Shown in pieces: positions 33,663 through 45,628 of a DNA stretch of 64,000 nt. Every line of letters starts with the position of its first letter. Positions within the stretch are counted from its first letter, which is position 1. The position numbers and the translations under genes were made by a program. This DNA is from Cercophora sp. LCS_1 (Eukaryota > Ascomycota > Sordariomycetes > Sordariales > Lasiosphaeriaceae), in NCBI GenBank assembly GCA_036250225.1, contig JAPZLL010000004.1:682001-746000 (forward strand), in the 5' to 3' direction. The notes under the pieces were generated by a model, which was not told the DNA's origin, made no database searches, and saw nothing but the letters and a program-made list of their open reading frames with translations.

Positions 33663-35236
33663 TTATATCATATTTGACCCGTTTGTCTTCTTCCTCCTTA
33701 GCGTCCCCATTCTCTCCAACAGTCCGAGGTCCCACCACCCCTCCCAGACTGTCTTCCGTGTCCTCCTCTTCTCCACCACGGGTGCAGGGCTTCCCAACGC
33801 CACACTCTCCATACCTGGGCTGCACATCTCTCCCTTTGCCGATCGTGGTCCCACCACGGCGATCGGCTCAGGTACCTGCTTTCTTACTGCCCGTTTCGCC
33901 ATGAACCCCAGCATCGGGCTCAGTGGTGACCTCGGGAGCAGCCCCGGAACGCGTTTGTGCTCATCGGGAATGACATCATCACTGGGTGATGTTATTGCCT
34001 TTCGGGGGTACTCCAGTGGCGGCGGGATACTGGCCATGATGGGTGAGATCGCGGCAGCGTCTGTCTCGTCCGTAGGAGATCCGGGAATAGGCGCCATGCT
34101 CGCTCTGAACGACTTTCGCAGTGGCGGTGGCCGCAGCCCGCCCCGGGGTTGTGGGGGAGAGCCGTAGTCGCTGATGGAGGACGAGTCGGACGAGTCACAG
34201 CTGAACCTGGACATGGGTGTGTGATGCATGGGAAGACCGATACGGGGACGGATGGACGGGAGCGGAATATTATCCGGGACGGGCGGGTTATGCCGACCGC
34301 CAACACGGATGGGCGCCAACGGGGGAGGCGGGAACTGCGGCACGGGGGCTGCCGTGATCGTTGTTGTGATGAGGCTTTTGGTGCCGAGGGAGGCATCTGA
34401 CTCCCAGGGCTGCTTGGCCACTGTTCCCACGAATCCACCGTAGGCGCCCGCGCGTCCCTAGCCTTCAATGTCTTTGGTCGAGGTGGTGCTGTCCCGGCGA
34501 ACGCGTTGCCAGAGACCGACGCAGACGAGGGAAGAAAAGGCGAACAAGATGCAAAGCGTGATGGAGAGGCCCCAAATTGCCTTGGTCTGTTGGCAGGTGG
34601 TCTGGTTGGTCGCGATGAAGACAAGGTAGGAGAGGGACTGGGTGATGGAGGTGGCGCGCACTGGGAAGGGGAGGGTGGTGGTGTAGGTTGTGAGAGACTC
34701 GGAGGTTGACGGGAGGATGGCGCAGTTGAGCGTGGACAGGGGCTTCCCGAGCAGGGCGGCAACGACGATCGAGGCAACAAGAAGGACGCCATCCAAAATA
34801 CCAGTGAAGAGGAACGGAAGCATAGCGTCGTAGTAGAGGATGTAGGTCACCACGGCGTAGACTACTGCTGTGATCGCCTGCGTGCATTAGCGGGCGCTAA
34901 CCCTGTACCAGCGGGGCCACTTACCACTGTGAGTGTCCCGATCAACTCCGCTGGGGGTTGCCGATCCTCCAACAGAATGTCGCTGATGAAATGGGAAGCC
35001 AATCCAATCATGGAGATGAGAATAGCAAACTGGCATGCTCTCATGACGGTGAATGTCGTCCCCAGAGCGCCAAGCTGCGGTGCGCGGAACTGCATCTTGG
35101 TTTCCTGCGACCCTGGACCGGTGACAAGCTCCAACGAAGGGCGCCGCTTATGCGCTGTCTTGAGTGGAAACTTTGCCTTCGGGAACGGGACCGTCGGCGG
35201 AGGCGGGAAGGTGGTTGTGGGAGCTATGATGGGCAA
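33663..35236 (-). CDS. MARVEL-like four-helix membrane protein with in-frame TAG
   Basis: Exon 1 (35236-34925) and exon 2 (from 34877), joined over a 47-base intron (GTAAGT...GCAG), encode four hydrophobic helices: ACQFAILISMIGLASHFISD, AITAVVYAVVTYILYYDAML, LFTGILDGVLLVASIVVAAL and AIWGLSITLCILFAFSSLVC, the layout of fungal MARVEL-type proteins. The frame stops at TAG (34460-34458) after TSTKDIEG, giving 243 residues. Past this single codon the same frame stays open for 264 codons to 33663, reading GRAGAYGGFVGTVAKQPWES and a Pro/Ser-rich cytosolic tail typical of the family. One C-to-T change (CAG to TAG) would explain it. Alternatives: readthrough, or removal of the stop as a 45-base intron ending CTAG with a poor donor (GTTCGC). 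Confidence 0.7.
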
Positions 35237-37345
35237 CTGGGTTCACACTCTGACGAGTGTGAGGGTCGAGAGGGTGATTCGATCAACTGCCGGTCGACGG
35301 CGAAATGGCGGGGTTGCTGGCAACAAGGCAAGGAAATTCGTCACAAGGAAATACCAGAATCCCAAGATCGAGTTCTCTGAAGAGCCCAAGAAGAGAAACA
35401 AAGGAGAAAAAAATAGAGAAGAAAGACCCTAGGAAACAAGGAAACGACCCAAGGAAAGGAAGTTGGAGAACGGGAGGTGTGGTGGTGGATGGGACTCTCT
35501 CGACTGCTGGGACGAGGTCGACAGCTCCTAAATAGCAGGCCCTCGTGTTCCCAGCGCACCGGCCATGTTCCATTGTTGATGAGACCGCCATGTCTCGTCT
35601 TGATGGCCCGCGATCAAACAAGCGCGGCCATACAGCTTAGCGCTTCTGCCAAACTTGAGAAAAGAGCATCGATTGAACGACGACGCTTTGCGACCATGCC
35701 GCTTTCCGTGGTCAGAATTTGGCGAGGTGCCGCCAGGCGCTGGCGCTTCCAATCGGAACGCGCAGGGTTCACCGCGCTTGGAAATGGCGACCCCACAGCA
35801 GCTTCCCCCGTTGGGCAAACGACGTCCAATCAAAATTTCCCGACATCGTCGGCCTGTTGCGGGAACCGCGCAACCATCGGATGTCGCTCTCATTGGCGAG
35901 CATCCCCGGCATCGTCATCTGACAGCCCAAAATCTGGAATGAGAGGGTTGGGGCGAAGCACGATCGTCTTATGCCATCAGAGGAGCGGAAGTTTGTTTTC
36001 CCTTCCTCCGGGTTTGGTTTGGCGCCGAGGAAGGAGCCTGGGGACCGGCTTCTTCCGTCTACACGTCAGGGTTAGGGCCTGATCAACGTCACACCACCCC
36101 TTTGCATGTTGCGGTCCCTTCGAGTATGTTCACTTTCGAACGCATTTAAGCATGGCTCGGAACCTCCCATTCGCCCCCCAGATATCATGATCTTCGAGCT
36201 GGGAAGTTTCAGCCGTCTCGGGCCGACATCACAATCCGACAAACACCGCAAGCCACCGACGCCAACGACATGCTCCAGGATGGACAAATTGGAGATGTTC
36301 TTGCTGGAGCCCTACGTATATTAAGGTATCCTAGCTCCCTATCACGATCTACAGTGATCCATCTCTTCGTCTCCTGTAAAGCCAAACATATCAGGGCAAT
36401 TTCGCGAACGTTGCCACTTTAGGCAAAAACAATGAAGATTGATGGACTACCCGGTTTATTATCGATTCAAAACATTACTATCCGGCCTTCTCACAGCCAA
36501 GGGGTTGCTACCTATCCCTGCGACTGGGTATCAAGCTACCCAATACCGAGTTCTGGGAGAAGACCAAAAGTCTTCTATCAAAAATGATCGCTCTGATGCT
36601 TTGCAGTCAAATGCTCTGAGAAAAGAAAATAACCGCCATGTCGAAAAACTGGCCCGCCTCATTCCTGAGCCTAGAAAAAGGAAAAACCGGAAAAGGAAAA
36701 TGTTGGTGTGACGATGGTGTATGTGCGAATGGTCAGATGAAAGTACTAGAAGTGGCAAACCCAGCAGTCTGCAGTCGAGCCTTGTCATACCCTCTGGCAG
36801 AATTTGTGGTCGGATGTTCCAGGATTCTTGCGAGGATGATGTTGAAACACTTCCAGAAACTAACCCGCCAGGCCAGCTTCCCTTCACTTCGGGCCCGGAC
36901 TCAGCAGGATGGTAGCTGCGATTCGCGCAGGTAGACGATCCTAAAGATAGGGTGAGAATAGTTGGTTGCTCCGGAGAAATCTAGTTGTCGTGTAGAGGGC
37001 GGTTTGATCGGTGCGAGGTTCATGGGGAATACGTCGGGGTATTTTCGGGAAATAGGTAAGTCAGAAATGTGATGGACATCGCTCTTCTTCCTGCAGCCTC
37101 GGCTGGCACAAACTATTGTTTCTGGCGCCGATATGCTGCAGCGGAGTCAGGTTGTTGGTCATCAAGCGGGGGAGATCAGTATTCTGTTCGTGCTTACCTG
37201 CAGCAAAATCGAAGGATTACTGGGGGCACGGGGGCACCCGAAGCAGACCATGAGAACGCAGCAAACCCCCCTCCTCCCCTACAAGCTTCACTGGTTCCAG
37301 GTTGGCCGTTCGGTTTTCTAGACTAGAATGCCGGAGTGAGTTGGG
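35237..37345. other. Intergenic region, about 2.1 kb
   Basis: Promoter side of the MARVEL-like gene and 3' side of the next minus gene. It has an A/G-rich patch (35385-35470) and scattered short frames without motifs. No gene supported. Confidence 0.45.
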
Positions 37346-38152
37346 TTATTGGGGAGGAGTGCCTGGCATGGACTGCTGCGCCAACCTCGATCTGGTGATT
37401 ATCTGGCTTGCCGGGACTTTAGTTCTGAACTCCAAGTGTCGAGCGAAGGCGTCATCCGTGTATCCGTCCCAGAATGTGTCGCTGGCATCTTTCGGGGTGA
37501 TAGGGCTCCTCATGCCCTCACAAAGGGGAAGGAGGTGTTGCAGCTGACACTTCTCAATCCGGCGGATAAAGGTCGGGGACCACTCGAAGTGGTAGATCTT
37601 GTTTTTGTCCTTAGGCTTCCGGGTTCCCATGATGAACAGAGCCCAAAACTCCGTCTCGGTCGGGAATACGGGCTTTGTCTTGTGGTGCTCCGCCGCCTCC
37701 CTCCAGTTGCTAAAACATCCTAGCCTCATTCTAGAGGAGCGGTGGATCCCCATCCACTTTTCCAGGCGCAGAAACTTGAGGAGTAGGAACGACTGCCAGC
37801 CGGAGTGACAAGTCGGCCAGCTTCGGTAAGTTTTGCCATTGATATACTTCCTAGGTGTTGATCGACGGACTATTCTGAGGACAGCCGAGTGATCAAACAA
37901 TTGGTCGACCGCGGGGGGACACCTCATGAACACGGACTCCCAATAACAACGGACCGCAAGCACGACGTCATAGTCCTCCAGGTTGACAATGACCGGGAGC
38001 GTCTCTTGTCTCGGGGGTGTGGGAGAGATCCAGGCTTGTCTGCGAGCCGTCTGGCTCTCCAGAGGCTGTGCCACTGGCATCGGCGGCGGCCCCATTGGCA
38101 TCGACGAAAAGAAGTGGTGAGGCATGTGGGGCGGATGGGCGATGAAGCGCAA
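37346..38152 (-). CDS. Hypothetical protein, 268 residues
   Basis: One exon beginning with a Met/His/Pro-rich leader (HFFSSMPMGPPPMP), then a folded-looking region: LPVIVNLEDYDVVLAVRCYW, LLLKFLRLEKWMG, FWALFIMGTRKPKDKNKIYH, and DTFWDGYTDDAFARHLEFRT near the end. Rich in aromatic residues and Arg, no signal peptide, no membrane helix. The family was not recognised. Continuous coding character across the frame supports a gene, but introns at either end cannot be excluded. Confidence 0.5.
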   Translation of the reverse strand: MRFIAHPPHMPHHFFSSMPMGPPPMPVAQPLESQTARRQAWISPTPPRQETLPVIVNLEDYDVVLAVRCYWESVFMRCPPAVDQLFDHSAVLRIVRRSTPRKYINGKTYRSWPTCHSGWQSFLLLKFLRLEKWMGIHRSSRMRLGCFSNWREAAEHHKTKPVFPTETEFWALFIMGTRKPKDKNKIYHFEWSPTFIRRIEKCQLQHLLPLCEGMRSPITPKDASDTFWDGYTDDAFARHLEFRTKVPASQIITRSRLAQQSMPGTPPQ

Positions 38153-39625
38153 CCGCGAACGTCGAATCGCTGTCGTCGATTGGTGTTTGAGGGAAGATTA
38201 GGCACTAAAGTTATTCTGTAAACCTTTATTTAAGTGGGGTGCGATCTTCCAGAACGATCCAGACCGCGGAGTTGGGCCTCCTTGCGACCTGAGGTTGGAT
38301 CCAAGCTTCCTGGGAGTTCGCCTTGGCTGAGCCTTCGCCTTGCCACAGCCCACTGACCCTCTCTAGATTCTGAGGCTCCCAGACCCGTGTGGTAAGGAAG
38401 AGGGGCGAGCTCGCTCGGTCGGAAAGAACCCGGTGCCTCAGGCCGTTTCGCGGCGCAAGACGACGTCGGCCTTGGCGTTTTCGTTTGTCGTGGACACCTC
38501 AGGGCGAGAGCTCGCAGCGTGTGGGGGTTAGTCTCTGTGCGGCATGATGAAGTGTGCAGAGGAGCATTGGACGGCGAGGGAGCGGAATTCGCTGCAAGTC
38601 TGGATCGTCGGCGGTCTCCATCTTCATCCGGAGACGTTGAACTAAGCGTTGGGCAGAGATGGAAGCTACTGGGAAGTTGTACGTTCTTGCCAGGGATCAG
38701 GGGGCATCTGGTCGTGCTTATTGGGCGGGTCTTGCCGAAAACGCTGCTCGCGTGCGTGTCACGCGGACCAACCAGCAGCCTAGCAGGAACCTCACTCCAG
38801 GAAAGAATCGTCTGGTCTCATGCCTCCCCACTGCTTTGCTTTGCTTTCCTATCAAGTTTTCATTTGGAATGATTGGGTGCTGTAATCAGCATCGTATGTC
38901 CTTTGATGATTGCCGCAGAGCGCAAACGCCGCTTCGATTCACTTTGCCGCGAGTTCGGATGGTTCTATCGCATGCATACCCCTCTTCATACTTTCCTACC
39001 CTACTAACAATAATTCGGAGAAGAGATCTGACTCGAAATATTTCTTGGCTCTTTTCTGAAGCTTTATGCCCTGAAACAAAGTGTACCGAATGCTCCTCTG
39101 CCCTTGACCTGCGCAATCTTTGTCAGTTTTACCAGGGCGGAAGGTTCGACCAACGTCTTCCTTGACAGGTAATAAGGCTCATCGCTGTTCAATAAATCGC
39201 TCCTACCTCCACCATGCTAGAGCCGTCCAGAATCGCTTGGCTCAGCCCTTCCTTCCATTGAAGCAGAATCCCACCTGCCATTCCAGAACCCCACGTGGCC
39301 AACAGCCCACCAAATTGCGCTGCCAACACGCCCGCAAAACCTGAAATTACTCAGCCGAACCAACAGTGTCTCGGGATGGGCGAACGGCTCGCTCAATTTG
39401 ACCGAATCCCGGACGAATTTGCAAGTCGCCCACCAACCCGGGGAGAAGGAGCGCCCGTTCGTCGGCCGCATCCATTGTCTGGGAGCCAACAAACGCGGGA
39501 CCCGCGGGAGTCCGACAGCCCAGATGCCCATCTGCAAAAAGACGAGATCCTCTCTCCAGTTCTGCATTAGAATTCGCTAACCTTCGTTTTATCAGAGCAG
39601 AGAAAGAAGGAACCCCAAGCCCACA
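38153..39625. other. Intergenic region, about 1.5 kb
   Basis: Lies between divergent genes. Several plus-strand frames (38519-38872, 38659-39165) overlap each other and lack motifs. The last 150 bases are the leader of the gene at 39626. Nothing else recognised. Confidence 0.45.
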
Positions 39626-40057
39626 ATGCCCCCCGCGGAGCCCACCGTCCAGCCCGCGACCCCCTCGCCGTTTGCTAAAGGCCTCCTCACTTTTGTCGGC
39701 CTCATCCGCGCAGTCTACGGCGTGGGATGCATCCTTGCCCCGGCACTCGCTGTCAAGTTTATCGGGATAGCCAACCTCTCACCCGAAGCCTCGATTTTGT
39801 GCCGTTTGTTTGGAGTTCGAGATATTGTGATTGGGTGGTTGCTTCTTCTTGCGCATGCCAAGCGAACCCCGATCAGCGGCGATGGCGAGGTCCGTCGCGC
39901 CATTTGGTGGAATATTGTCATGGATGGGCTTGACGCCCTGACGCTGGGTCTGGCGTTTGCCCAGGGTGATCTTGAGGCCGGGCTGTTTGGGAAAATGGTG
40001 GGAGGTTCCTTGCTGGATCTGGGTATGGGGTTGGCGTTGGCTTGGTCGTATGTTTGA
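39626..40057 (+). CDS. DUF4267-like integral membrane protein
   Basis: One exon, 143 residues, starting CACAATGCC. After a Pro/Thr-rich lead it has four hydrophobic segments: GLLTFVGLIRAVYGVGCILA, a short stretch around LCRLFGVRDIVIGWLLLLAH, AIWWNIVMDGLDALTLGLAF, and MVGGSLLDLGMGLALAWSYV. The central FGVRDIVIGWLLL followed by a conserved Asp in the third helix matches small fungal DUF4267 proteins. Function unknown; membrane location is inferred from hydropathy. Confidence 0.8.
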   Translation: MPPAEPTVQPATPSPFAKGLLTFVGLIRAVYGVGCILAPALAVKFIGIANLSPEASILCRLFGVRDIVIGWLLLLAHAKRTPISGDGEVRRAIWWNIVMDGLDALTLGLAFAQGDLEAGLFGKMVGGSLLDLGMGLALAWSYV

Positions 40058-40882
40058 CAGGTTTTTTTTCATCTACCTCCAAATCGAAGATCGTCACTCT
40101 TTTTCTGCTCCGTATTGCCACTTGTCGCTGTTGCTGAGGAAAGCATAGTAAGTAAGCAATTTTCGAGGTAACCCAGAACGTGGTCGGTTTGGAGGTCAGT
40201 TTATCGCCTAACATTTGGTCTCAGCCTGGCCGACGTTTACGTAGTGAATTTCGTCGATGTCTTTCGCTGATTGGACTCTTCCTCTGTCTTCGTTTGATGG
40301 CAAGAGCTTGTCCAACCAACCTTGGTATGCTCAATGTTTTGACGTCGGTGTGAACGGACATTTTCGGCCTCTCAGGAAAGGTCCCGAATGGGCTAGCTCG
40401 GCTCGACGCACGTGCAGGTGCTTGCCGCATGCTCTCACATTCTCACGAACCAACTTCAGTGTCCCCAACGCCCTGTTTCGACACATGCATGCTGCGCCCC
40501 CGCCTCCCTGCAAGGACGAATTTGCACCACTCAAATGGACCCCTAGTTTGAGAAAGCCGCAGAGAATATGCAAGCCTTCGCTCGAGAAGCAAGGAGGTGC
40601 TTGGTCAACCAACCAAAAATCCAGAGACCAGTCAGCCAACATCCTGATTGACGTCCTATTGAGACATATATTCGCCACGAGCCGCCGAAGGCGGTCGGTC
40701 ACGGACTGATTTCGGGCAGGCTACCTTAGCGCCTGACGCCTTCAGCTTAGTGTCGCGCGACCCTTAAAGAACATGGCCTAGTCGATTCCCCTCCAATGTG
40801 TCTCACCAAACCGCCTCGAATCGGTCCTTTTTCAGTTTCCACTTGCCGTTGAGGCATCTGAGAAGAGCAAACCGCAATAGTC
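40058..40882. other. Intergenic region, about 800 bases
   Basis: Same-strand spacer before the patatin gene, likely its promoter. A 150-codon plus frame (40257-40709) has no motif. Nothing else recognised. Confidence 0.4.
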
Positions 40883-43800
40883 ATGGCGGACGACATGCCG
40901 GACGGTTTGCCGGACAGTCCTCCGCAAAACCCCGATCTCGAGACCTACCTTGCCGGGCTGCGGGAGGCCGCGGAGAACGAGTACGGACCCGCCTTTCGCG
41001 CGCTTCAGAACGTGTCGACCTTCGTCCATATCCCACGCTCTGTTGCTGGAACTCCTAGCCCAGGCGGTGACCCGATTACTCGCGTCAGGAGCCCAGAACC
41101 ACAAGACTTCACAGCGAATTGGCCCGAGCCAGACAGCTATCTGTACGCAGCTGCTAATATGCTTGAAAGTTGGGGTAGGAACGAGGGTGTGCTAATAGGG
41201 TTTTAGCATCGGGTCAATCACCGAGGAATTGGAAATCCCTCGTTCTTGTCGTCTCTGCGGCGCTGACAGTGATGTCCACCCAGCAAGCCTTCTCATGTGT
41301 GGTGGTTGTGGTGGAGCGCACAAACCAGTTCATAAAAATTGTCTTCAAAGTTCCCGCCAACATCGCCTCCTTCCACCCGGGTCACGTAGCAGAAGAGGAC
41401 GCTGCGAGGAAGTACCATTCAAGGAATATGCATATCTGACATGGCTCCTTGACTCAGAGCGCCTGCAAGACCAAACCGCCTACCTCCATCTGGACGATCT
41501 GCGAACAACTTGGTTTGGTGTACCCCACGACCAGAAAGACTCGCCCCCTAAGCTTTTCGTCTGGCCACGCCTGCAAAATCTCCTGAGCAACGCCTCAGAT
41601 CAGCCAGATTACCAATACCCCAGTCTTGTTTCATTCGTCGGGGATACGGGCTCTGGTAAAAGTACCATCATCAAGGCCATGATCCGCATGCTTGCACCAC
41701 AGACCCACTATCATGCGCGGTATCAGGTGCCCGTCCCTGGGACCGGTCACGATCAGTTTACATCAACTAGTAGCGACGTACACTTGTACGCGGACCCTTG
41801 GACTATCTCGACGGAGGTTCCGATGCTTTTCGCAGGTATGTACAGCGTCGTTGCTTGTCTCATCTTTCTGTAGCTTTCTAACCTAGAAACAGATTGTGAA
41901 GGACTCATTGGCACCAGCACCCCCGTTGCTCGGCGAGTAACCAGCGCCGGATACAGAAACCAACGTTCCAATGTCACCGCTCGTGCCGCGAGAGAGATGG
42001 ATGCCTTAGTGAAGGATCACCTGAAAAAGGTGTCCATGGAAGTGAGCTTGAGCTGGGCCCGAATCGAACAGCCACAAACCAGAGCCAGTAGGATTGAGGT
42101 TCCTAGCGATGCGGGAAGAGACTTTGACTCAAGGTATTCGGATGATTTCTCTGAGATCTCCGAAGCCCGAAGCGATTCTTCGTTAGTCGAACCATTGGGT
42201 CATGTACAAGCCGACTCCCGTAATTTGATCACCAAGAGTCTATATCCGCGAGTACTGTATGCCTTTTCGGATGTTATTTGCTTTGTCACGTCGAATACGA
42301 GGTGCGTTTAATTTCCACTGTCTCTACCTCTCCTGACTAACACGGTTTCGTAGGGCATCTCAGGGTATCCTCTGGAAGCTGTTCGAATGGTCCAAGGATG
42401 GACTGGAACGCACATTTAACCAGCGAGTGCGGCCTGGGTTGATCATCATTGTCAATAAAAACACGCCAGACGATGACAACCTGCTTCCCAATGTCGATAA
42501 TACCACTGACATGTTCCTCGAGAGTGTGGAGCGTTCAGTCAAGTTCGGCGAGTACAAGCAAAAGTGGAGGTCCCGCCAAAGAAGGGTAAACACCGCTGCG
42601 GACCTGATTCAATGCTACTATGACGACTTTCGAGTAGTGTCGTTGCCTCTTCATTCCGACATGCCGTCCACAGCGAGCCGAGTTGCTCTGCAAATAAAAC
42701 GGCTTTATCACGAGATACGCACACTGTCCGATAATATTCATTCTCGCAGAAAGGCCCATGATCTGACCATGGACACTGCGACCTTCAACGCATATTTCGA
42801 AAGGTCTGTAGAAATCCTGGCCCGTGATCACACGAGCTCGCTCGACTTTCATCCTTTGTCTGAGGACGACAGCCCACTCCCTACGAGATTCAGCGAACAT
42901 ATGGCGATTGTTCTCGGAAAGAGGGCGAAGCTGGGAAACTCGAGGCTCTTCAGTACCAACGGGGGTGAGCTTCAGATGGTCAAGAAAATGACGCCTTTCT
43001 TGGCATGCTCCATTCTCTGTCAAATTTCAAGGCAGCCCGATCAAGGTAAGTCATTCGCTATGCTACCACTATACAGGACGCTAACAGGAAATCCAAGATC
43101 ACTCAAACCTCCAAGAGCAACTCGTTGACGAAGCTTGTCGTGGCCTGGAGCGATTCCGCAACAAGTTTTGGAGGTGCGAAGCCACGTCCGGCGAATCCCG
43201 CTGCCAGAACTATTGGGAGAGCCATGGCAAAGGTCACCAGTTTGAACGCGCACAAGAAGGAAACAAGCACGACCGCGGGGTTGTTTCTAGAGGAGTGGCT
43301 AACAGCGAAAGATCTCAGGCTCTAGAGGTGGAGCTAGTCGGCGGCCAGCATGAATGTTCCTATGGAACCTACGTTGGGGAATTCCGTGATTCTCTGTGGG
43401 TCGAGATTCGTCGTTTCGATGAAGGCGGGCGGGATGTTCGAGGGTCATTGGTCGCCCTTGCCAAGCAGCTTGACCTGGGTCGACTCGAAAGCCAGCGAAC
43501 CTGTCTTGCCTGCCTTTCTAACTGTCCGACAAACGTCCTCCCATGCATACAGAGACAACATGCAATTTGCGAGGATTGCATACGCTGGCATACAACCCCA
43601 CCTAGAACTGCTGGATGCGTTATCGCGATAAACAGCTGTCCCTTGGGTTGTCAGTTCCGCGAGCCTCCTTGGATGATCCGAGTGAAACCGAAAGAAGCCC
43701 AATCTAGGATTCTTGTGCTCGACGGGTATGTTTCCTCGACCAACCAATGTTCAGTGGAACTTGATCCCCATCTAATATCATTCAGTGGCGGCATTCGCGG

Positions 43801-45410
43801 AGTCGTGGAGCTTGTTATTCTATCAAGGCTCATGGAGGAGATTCGGTTTGACATTCCAATCCAGCAACTGTTTGATCTTGTCGTTGGCACAAGCACGGGT
43901 GCGTCGTTTCCTTATCCCTTGATTACATTTTAACTAAATTGGGCCAGGGGGCATCATTGCGCTTGGCGTTTTCGAAATGGGATGGACCCCGGCCGAGGCG
44001 AGCGTCGAATTTCGCAAACTTGCCTACCAGGCCTTTACAAAGAAATTCCGACTCCGTATCCCGGTTTTCAAGTATGTTGCTGAGTACTTCTGCACATTCA
44101 GGTACCAAAGTACCGGGATCGAAAACGCACTGAAGTCAGCCTTTGGCATTCATGCCTACCTCTTCGGTCAACAAACACAAGCATTATCACAGAACCAGGG
44201 AGATGTTGTGAAGGTTGGCGTTGTTTCCTGTATCGAAGGACGTGATCAGCCGTGCCTGATAGCAAACTACAATCGGAACCCAATGCAGGGGAGTAAGAAT
44301 GGTACATTCGAAGCCACATCTGCGATGTCGTGGTCGAAGAGCTGACATTCTATCTCACAGCGGACTGCCTACAGCGCGAAGACAATCAAAGAAACGACTT
44401 CAGAATATGGCAAGCGTACGTCACCACCCTATCCCTTTTTTTTCTGTCGAGTACCTATCAGATCGTTGGGTGTGTTATTTACTTTGTTCCTAACTTCCAG
44501 GGCCCGAGCTACTTCAGCAGCACAAACATACTTCGAACCGTACAGGCACGAACCCACATCCAAGGTGTATGTGGATGGCGCTATTGTGAGGAACAACCCT
44601 GTCAGAGTCGCATTGGAGGAGGAAAAAAGGATATGGGCTTCCGAAACACGCCCGGACATCGTTGTATCAATTGGAAGCGGCATCTGTGTCGAAGAGTCTG
44701 GCCAGATACGACAAAACAGACGAAGTGGTGGCGGATGGAAGAGGTTACTCCCAGCAAGGGTGAAAAAGATGGTCGACACCGGGATCGACATGGTAGCCAG
44801 CACGCTTGACTGCCAACGGGAATGGGACGACGCTGTTAGGCTCAACCCACAGATTGGAGGGAAGTGCCATCGCCTCGATGTCGGAATTTTCGACAAGAAG
44901 GTCCCGGCACTCGATGAAGTCGAAAAAATGGATGAGCTCGAGCGCCTGAGCCAAGAATACCTAGCCAAACACAGCGAGACGGGCCAGAAATACTTCAATC
45001 CAGCTCACAACAGCGCCTACTCTCATCTTCGCACAGTCGCTCGGCAACTCCTCGCCGCACTCTTTTACTTTTCTGATGTTCCTGCCCTTGATGAAAACAG
45101 CAGGAACCCGAAACGACTGACTGGCGTCATTCACTGCCGTCTTCCCCCGTCGCCTGGAGCACAAAGGCTGGTTCGCGTCGCCAAGTTCAGACTGCGAGAG
45201 TGTCGGATGCCCATGTCAAGAAACGAATTAGATCGGCCCGTCATCCGGGACATTTACTTTGCCAAAACCCGGGACGGGAGATCGTTTGACGCTGCTACTC
45301 TCTCTGCGCCAGTATTCTTCGACATCTTGGCTGGCTCGTGGACAAGGACAATAGAGGCATCATTCCCGCCAAGCCAAGGCTCTGGATGGGCACCTATCAG
45401 CGGGTTCTAG
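40883..45410 (+). CDS. Zinc-cluster / P-loop NTPase / RING-like / patatin phospholipase fusion
   Basis: Nine exons (40883-41142, 41207-41835, 41893-42301, 42354-43045, 43098-43725, 43786-43898, 43948-44292, 44361-44415, 44501-45410) close in phase and give 1346 residues. Domain order: a Cys/His cluster at 101-132 (CRLCG, CGGCGGAHKPVH, C132); a P-loop module with Walker A GDTGSGKST (232-240) and a DCEGLIGT switch-like motif (297-304), recalling dynamin/atlastin-type GTPases; a helical region; a RING-like cluster from C799 to C848 (CLAC...C-x4-H-x2-CEDC...CPLGC); and a patatin domain with oxyanion loop DGGGIRG (872-878), nucleophile Ser909 in GTSTGG, AARATSAAQTYF, and catalytic Asp1069 in VDGAIVRNNP. 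The Ser-Asp dyad is complete, so lipase activity is expected. The layout, sensor-like NTPase plus lipid-cleaving effector, resembles fungal NLR-like and patatin immune proteins; this role is inference. Confidence 0.9.
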
Positions 45411-45628
45411 ATGTCAGGTTAGTGGGGAGTCTGTTGGTGGTATGGGTACACATTGAGCACTACCATGGTTACGTTTGATGGCACTGCCGCTCTTCGTGAT
45501 GGTAGGAACTCGCTCGTTCTGTAGTGTTCAAAATTTGTATGGGTTTGGCGTCCTATTGGGATTCCTAATTAAGTAGCATCATCATAAAATGCAGGATTTG
45601 CCAGGCAATTCCACGAGAAATAGCTCAT

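Noticed and set aside
33992..34792. 266-codon minus-strand frame, Ser/Pro-rich
   Set aside because: Shifted frame of the MARVEL-like gene; it lacks the membrane helices and starts inside them.
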